64,000 bases of DNA. It comes from Umbelopsis ramanniana AG. Taxonomy: Eukaryota; Mucoromycota; Umbelopsidomycetes; Umbelopsidales; Umbelopsidaceae. Location: positions 1 to 64,000 of the forward strand of contig NW_026252141.1 in assembly GCF_025399195.1 (NCBI RefSeq), given 5' to 3'. The notes beneath the pieces were generated by a model. The model was given only the letters and a program-made list of their open reading frames with translations, was not told where the DNA came from and did not search any database. Positions within the stretch are counted from its first letter, which is position 1, and each line of letters starts with the position of its first letter. Position numbers and translations under genes: made by a program. Below, piece after piece: positions 58,038 through 64,000 of the stretch.

Positions 58038-58419
58038 TGGAAAGATTAGAGTGGGGATTGCGCGAACAAAGGGCTGTTGACGGCTAGAGTCGCAAGTGCC
58101 CTGTCCTGCCCGTAAACCGCTTGCGTATAGATTGCATTGTAAAATCCCAAAGCATGTGATCGCCGCTCACAATGAAAAAATTTCTGCCTGTGCCAATCAT
58201 GTTCCTTCCGCTTAAGCTTAAAAACCAATCAAATGCCGTTTTATATCTTAAATGTAACCAATGGCGGGAGAATCGGATTGGGTAATTTTGCTTATACGCT
58301 TTCTTTCTTATTGGCTTGGATATCACAATTTTTATGGCATAGTAAAAAAAAAAAAGGATGGGTCAAGACAAATCTATGTAATTATTATGGAAGTGAGTGA
58401 GTATACAGTGGGAATTGGT
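58038..58419. promoter_or_regulatory. SDH2 promoter / 3' end of hybrid kinase
   Basis: 382 bp between two minus-strand genes. AT-rich; no recognised element. Confidence 0.5.
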
Positions 58420-61400
58420 TTATACAGTGGTGGTTTGGTGCTTTTCATGATCCTGAATGTAGCCGCGTACGACGTTGCTAAGCGTGGTGAAGTTGACGGG
58501 TTTGGAGATATAATTAGAGAAGCCCACTTGTTTGCATTTTTCAGCAACGTCGCTCATGACATTCGCTGACAGAGCTACAATAGGGATGGGATAGGCATTG
58601 GTATGAAGGGTTTTAGCTTCCCATTCACGGATTTCCTTGGTCGCTTCATAGCCATCTGTAAAAAAAAAAAACGTCCTTAGCAAGGCAACTCATGTCTAGG
58701 CTATTGGGCGGGCTTGTCGCTCTTACCTTTGACCGGCATGAAGAGGTCGCAGAGAATCAAGGCATAATAGTTATGAGGACGAGATAGGACAGCGTCGACA
58801 CATTGGCTTCCATCCGAAACCACATCGACTTCAAGTCCAACCCGGACAAGGTACCGTACCATGACCTTTTGGTTCACCAGGTTATCTACAGGGAAGCAAG
58901 GGGGTGAATAAACATCATGGACGCAACCCATCCCTAGGGTGTCTGCTTACCTTCTACTAATAATACACGATGGCCCCGGTTGCCAACTTCGGCCAACATA
59001 CGTTGGAACACCTCATGTTGACCAGCAACCATTTGCTGAGCAGGGGGCAGGTGTCGATTACGCAAGGACCGTTTTCGACCCACCGTGGCGTTAGAGCCAG
59101 CAGGGTCTTCACCGGAAGTAGAGGAAGATACGTCGCTCGACGGAAACAACTGTTGAATCTTGCTACGCTTGAGGGGTTTGAACACAAATTCGCAGTTATC
59201 AAATAAGTTGCGGTCTTGTTCATCCGAAGCGCCTTCAAAAATCGTCGATCGTTGCATATGGGTAGTCAGAACGATGGTGATGGCATCCTTGTGCGCGGGC
59301 GAGGTAGCGATATGCCGAATGAGAGGTAGAATTTGCTGCTGCATCGACAGATTAATGACGATCCAAGAGTACGGTAATTTATCAGGGTTGGTCAAAATTT
59401 GCAAAGCTTCGACATGACTATGACACACATCGAGTGTATCAATGGTTTTGTAATGTTCCTTGAGCAACGTCTCGATATGCTTGATGGCGACGTCTCGAGA
59501 ATAGATCCATTCCGATACAATGAGGGCTCGTGCGGCAATAGGTGCGGAAGGTGTAGATTGGATGTGGGAAGGAACAGAAAGCGTTGGCTGAGAGGGAGCC
59601 TCTATATCGTCAGTGGATGTTCGAAAGGCTTTTGGAAGTTGAAGCTCTCGAGAAATCTTGCATGACAAATCTCGTTTCTTGACCGCTCCTGCAAAATCGG
59701 TAGTGACATCCGGATTGGCTTGTCCAGCACCCGTAGGTAACAACCCACCGGACGGCGCGGTCTTGTAGAGAAGGGCCTCTTGTACTCGAGCTGCACTCGT
59801 AACCACACCAAGCTGTGTATGCTTGATCGAGTGCTCCAATGGGGACGATGTCCCAAACCCTGATGTTTCCAAAGCCGAACTGATCACTTGTTGCTGAAGA
59901 GGTGTCGTCATACCATGGGAGTGCACGCCGTAGGCACTAGCTCGGAAGAAAGGACTTTTGATGGTTTCTTCCTGTGGAGTTTGGGGTCGTGGTAAAGTGG
60001 CAGGGTGGGGAATAGAGAATTTTACAGTAAAGTAAAACGTTGAGCCTTCGCCTTTACGGCTAGTGCAAGTAACGCTACCGCCATGCAGTTCGATGAGTTG
60101 ACGAGAGATGACAAGGCCAAGGCCACTTCCTCCATGTTTTCTAGTGGACTGTGAGAGAGAGAAGAAAATAATGAGTACCGGGGGGAGGTTTCATCAGACA
60201 ATCATAGGTAAGTAACACATACTGAAGCATCGACTTGAGAAAATGGCTTGAACATAACCGCTTCGCCATCCGCATCAAAACCAGACCCCGTATCAACCAC
60301 TTCAAACATCAGCATGATCTCCGAATCGCTGGTAATAGGCTTTTGAACGGTACATTTGGTATAGACCTCGCCAGACGTCGTGAACTTGATAGCATTCTAC
60401 AGAAGGAGGTTACAACATGTCAAGGTTTCTCTCATCATAGGATGGTGGACAGACTTACGCCAATGAGATTCAGTAGCACTTGACGCAATCGAATCCGATC
60501 GCCAATAACGACATCCGGTACATCTGGGTCGACCCAAAAACTCATTTCTAAACCCTTTTGGATAGCAAGCGTCGACAAGAGTTCATTGGCATCCTCCACC
60601 ATACCCAAAAGACTGAAGGGTTCCATCTCTAATTTCATCATGCCGGCTTCAACCTTGCTCAAGTCCAAAATATCATTGATAACAACGAGCAGAGATTCGG
60701 CCGACTGCTGGATAGTATGGGCATAATCGAGTTGTTCAGGCGTTAAATCAGAGTCAAGCATGAAGTTGACCATGCCCGTGATGCCAATAAGAGGTGTGCG
60801 GATTTCTAGGTTGGGTGGTGAGAATAAGTAAAGGGAGAGGGTTCTAATGAAGGGATGGTGAACTTTACCATGGGACATATTGGACAAGAAGCGAGTTTTG
60901 CTTTCAGTCGACTTTTGAGCGGCATCATGGGCTTCTTTCAACTTTTGTTCAAATTGCTTTTGATCATTGATATCCGTACTATACAGTAAGGGGTCAGTCA
61001 ATAAAAGTGCCCTGCCATCATGTTCTCAGCTTGGAAAACACTTACCAGGTACCAAACCATCTGGCATCAGGAATCTCGTCTTGATGAACCGAGTTGCACT
61101 TGATCAAAAACCATCGATATTCACCGTCCTTGCCCAGGAGTCGAATCTCCTCCTGCCAACTCACACTTTCGTCTTCACCCACTTCCGGTAGACGTAGTTT
61201 ATGGCGGTCTTCCGAGTGAACCTGGGCCATAAATGCTAGCCCCTTTGCACAATCCAAAGGTTTACCCGAGTAATCCTCCCACTTTTGATTGGCGTACGTG
61301 ATACCGAATTCCGGAGAGAAGGTAAAAACGAGTTGTGGGATGGTTTCGGCCAACAGTCTGTATTTGCGTTCATTATGTTCGATCTCCAATTGACGTATGC

Positions 61401-64000
61401 TGAGCTCCTTGGCGACTCTTTCATCATGAATATCGGTGCTGTGCAAAGCAGGGAAGCGTTTAGAAAGGCGATTGAGGGTGAAATAAATTTGAGTGGAGAG
61501 GACTTACCAAGTGCCTGATGACAAAGCATGAGCCAAAAAATAAAATAAATGAGTAACGGCCTATCTTCAAGAGAACCAACATGATTCCAACTCACCAAAC
61601 CAATTAATAATGTTGCCCTTCACGTCTCTCAACGGCACAGTTCGCCACAGAAAATAGCGGTATTCTCCATCAAAGCGCTTGAGTCGGTATTGACCAGCAA
61701 AGCCGACACCCCGCTCAAACGCATCCTTCCATTGTTGTCTGCAGGCGTGCCTGTCGTCAGCATGCATATGGCTTAGCCAATGTGACCCTAGGTGGTGTTT
61801 CATGGGCTGGCCCGAGTATTGCATGACACGACTATTGACCCAAGTGGTCCTTCCTGTTCGTGTTGAGCAAGTGCTATATCGATGGGGAAAAAAGGTCTCA
61901 CGCGTTAAACCAAAAAAACAAACAACCACGAAAGAATAACGCCACCATGCAAGATTTACTTACAAGACATGAATGGGGATACCATCGATGATAAGTCGCA
62001 AAAGTCGGGATTTGGGTGTGATCATACGGGTTTCATCCATGGGGAGATCGGATGGAACCACGTCAGTATCACCATTCGCTTCGAAGAACTGGTGCACTTT
62101 CTTTCGTTCCCCTCCTTCGGTGTCTTCTGAACCCGATAACGTCGGTTGGGTGGACGGTGGTGGATGCCGGCGTTTGACTTTGGGTTTTGGTTTTTCAGGT
62201 GGTTCGTCCGCTTCGTCACTGGCCAGCGCGTCATCGTCCATGGTGGGATGGACAATATTGGTACGAGCGGGCAGGATGATTCTTCTTCCTCCTTGACGCT
62301 TAGCAATCTCTTCACTTGTACCGGGAGATAAAATGGCTTCCGAGTCATAAGCACTGCTACCGCTGCTGAGGGTTCGCCATCGGTACACACTGGAAGGCGG
62401 TATAGATGACACAATGGGAAGCCCCGTAGTGGGTGAGATAGCGTCCCAGCCATGTCGCATAGCCGATGATAGGGGGGAGGCCGATCCAGATGAATCGGGT
62501 GTAGAAACAGCTGTAGACGACGTAAATCGGTTGGAAGTCGGATGGGTTGCGGTATCTTGTCCCTGTGGAAAGCTAGAGGACGAAGAAGATTCGGTCAGTT
62601 GAACAATGGCTTGGGTGTGCTTGTCGTAATTCAGATTAAAGTCAGGCGCTTCTTCCTGTGCCATATCGTCTTCTGGTACACTCGTCTCCATTTGCTGAAG
62701 CATGGCGATACCACCAGCTGAGAAGGGACCTCGTCCGGGATCCTCAAAAACACCTTTCGCAGTAGGTGTAGGCGTGGCCGAGTCCGTATCTGTGGTGGCA
62801 TTGTACGGATGTTGCCTTGATTGTGCTGGTGATATAGGGTTACTGGAAGCGGTTTCCGGGGAGATTTCCTCATGCTTGGAGGGCGACTGCGTATCGGAGG
62901 TTGAGAAAGGGTTGTGATTGCCGCTATCTTGATGTCGATAGTAAAACAGTTGTCGTTGGAGATGTTGATGAGCCAGACAGGTGGAAAGACTGGTGGCAAT
63001 AAAAGGCACGATGGATTCAATGCAGGATATTAAAATTTGCGGGTAAGGTACGACGGTGGAAAGGAAAGAGAGAATGGCGAACGGTGCTCCCGTGGGCAAT
63101 TTGCCGGTATTACGGCCGGTGTGATGATAAATAGGAATATGGACAATGGAATGGATATTGCCGATAGGAACAGGATAGGGAATGGAGGTTGTACTATAGG
63201 ATTCTGGAGACGTTGGGTTGAAGGCGTCATCGTCAATGCCGATGTTGGATTGAAAGAACGGGTTGACATTGGGATCCATCATGATAGGTGAAGGGGCAGG
63301 CGATTGGGACCATGGCGAAGGTTGATGTTGTTCGTATTCGTCGTAATATAATTCACGGACTTCACCTGGTGGGGCACTGTTGTTCGTCGTAATATCACCA
63401 CTACTACTACTGTGAGGTAACGCTTCGGCTTCTTCAAACCGACATTCATCCTTTTCATTTCGAGGATGATCACATAAATTCAGACAGGGTGTACCTCGAG
63501 GAGGAGGGGTTTGAGCCATCGAAATGGCGTTGGAAGACCGTCGACGCAGCAAGTCTTTTCGATCAGGTGGTGGTGGTGGTTGTTGTGAAAATTGCGTGCC
63601 TGGAGGAGCATGTTGTTGATGGTGTACTTGATGGTGATGATGATAGCTATCGAGTCTTTCCATGAGACTTCTCTTGAACATGCCGCTTCCATCCTGTTCA
63701 TGGAGAAGTTCGGAAGGATTGGATGAATGCATACTACTAGGGCTTTGTCGATATTCCCTGGACAGAACCACGGTATGGCCACGGCGAATGATTCGATCGA
63801 CGGAATTCTTATCCACAAGGGGTTCATCGTCTCGATCAAAAGGTTGCAAACTTTCAAAACATAATGGCAAAGTAGGTACTTTGGGCTTATCGCTGGATCC
63901 ATCCGATGTGAAATCAGGCATGCCCAGCGATGACTTTGAAAAATAATCATCCGAGGGCTGATGTTCTGTCGATGGATCGTTTTCTGCATCTGAAGTCTGA
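58420..64000 (-). CDS. Hybrid histidine kinase, GAF-PAS-PAS-HK-REC (5' end outside window)
   Basis: Fungal two-component sensor that should signal through an HPt protein. The reading frame is still open at 64000, so the N-terminus is missing. A very long Ser/Pro/Gln-rich leader contains a GAF-like part (near 63160-62960, [17 protein letters not shown]). Then two PAS domains: one with [14 protein letters not shown]...[11 protein letters not shown], one with [15 protein letters not shown]...[11 protein letters not shown]. The DHp H-box FLSNMSHEIRTPL has its phospho-His and is split by an intron right after the His codon. N-box NAIKF, G1 DTGSGF, F-box FKPFSQ and G2 GGSGLGL follow. Next is a degenerate receiver-like region (~59520-59130), then a true receiver with LLVEDN, acceptor Asp in [13 protein letters not shown] and the Lys in NYISKPV. 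It ends at 58420. Confidence 0.9.

Overview
This is a gene-dense stretch of a fungal nuclear chromosome. The evidence is a chitin synthase, an exomer Chs5-like protein, a SIN3/CDK8 transcription pair and numerous short spliceosomal introns (mostly 40-110 nt, GTAAGT-type donors). UBLCP1-type CTD phosphatase, queuosine salvage protein and persulfide dioxygenase, all missing from baker's yeast, suggest an early-diverging lineage. Mucoromycota is my best guess; this rests on gene content and style, not on a search.

Layout. 1-5095 is gene-poor: two diverged copies of a roughly 1 kb segment (from the left edge to about 1055, and 1845-2855) flank a more GC-rich block with strong hairpins, followed by an orphan ORF and a doubtful small gene. 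From 5096 the window is packed: CDK8/SSN3 (+), CHS5 (-), a UBP3/USP10 deubiquitinase (-), COX5 (+), a secreted GH79 glucuronidase-like enzyme (-), tRNA-Ala(AGC) (-), SEC18/NSF (+), MSH5 (+), MGS1/WRNIP1 (+), SIN3 (-), a PNPOx-like flavoprotein (+), an SLC25 carrier with microexons (+), a possible small membrane protein (+), mitochondrial LON (-), UBLCP1 (+), a TMEM184/DUF300 membrane protein (-), a rhodanese-persulfide dioxygenase fusion (-), queuosine salvage protein QNG1 (-), chitin synthase (+), a nucleoside hydrolase (-), an RRM-YTH m6A reader (+), VAM7 (-), SDH2 (-), and a hybrid histidine kinase (-) whose N-terminus runs off the right edge.

There are no operons; genes are arranged as divergent and convergent pairs with short spacers. 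Functional themes recur: mitochondrial function (COX5, SDH2, LON, the carrier, persulfide dioxygenase), membrane traffic (SEC18, VAM7, CHS5), chitin and cell wall (CHS, CHS5), meiosis and DNA damage (MSH5, WRNIP1), and transcription or RNA regulation (CDK8, SIN3, UBLCP1, YTH).

The most noteworthy observations are extreme microexons (6 and 12 nt) that encode signature motifs in the carrier and chitin synthase, an altered Walker A motif in MSH5, the 45-bp MSH5/WRNIP1 gap with an unresolved WRNIP1 start, a rhodanese-first persulfide dioxygenase fusion, an RRM-YTH protein with a GC-AG intron, a hybrid kinase with a degenerate receiver, and a telomere-like repeat in the LON/UBLCP1 shared promoter. 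I did not find a clearly new multi-gene system. All exon boundaries are inferred by eye from splice consensus, reading frame and family resemblance.
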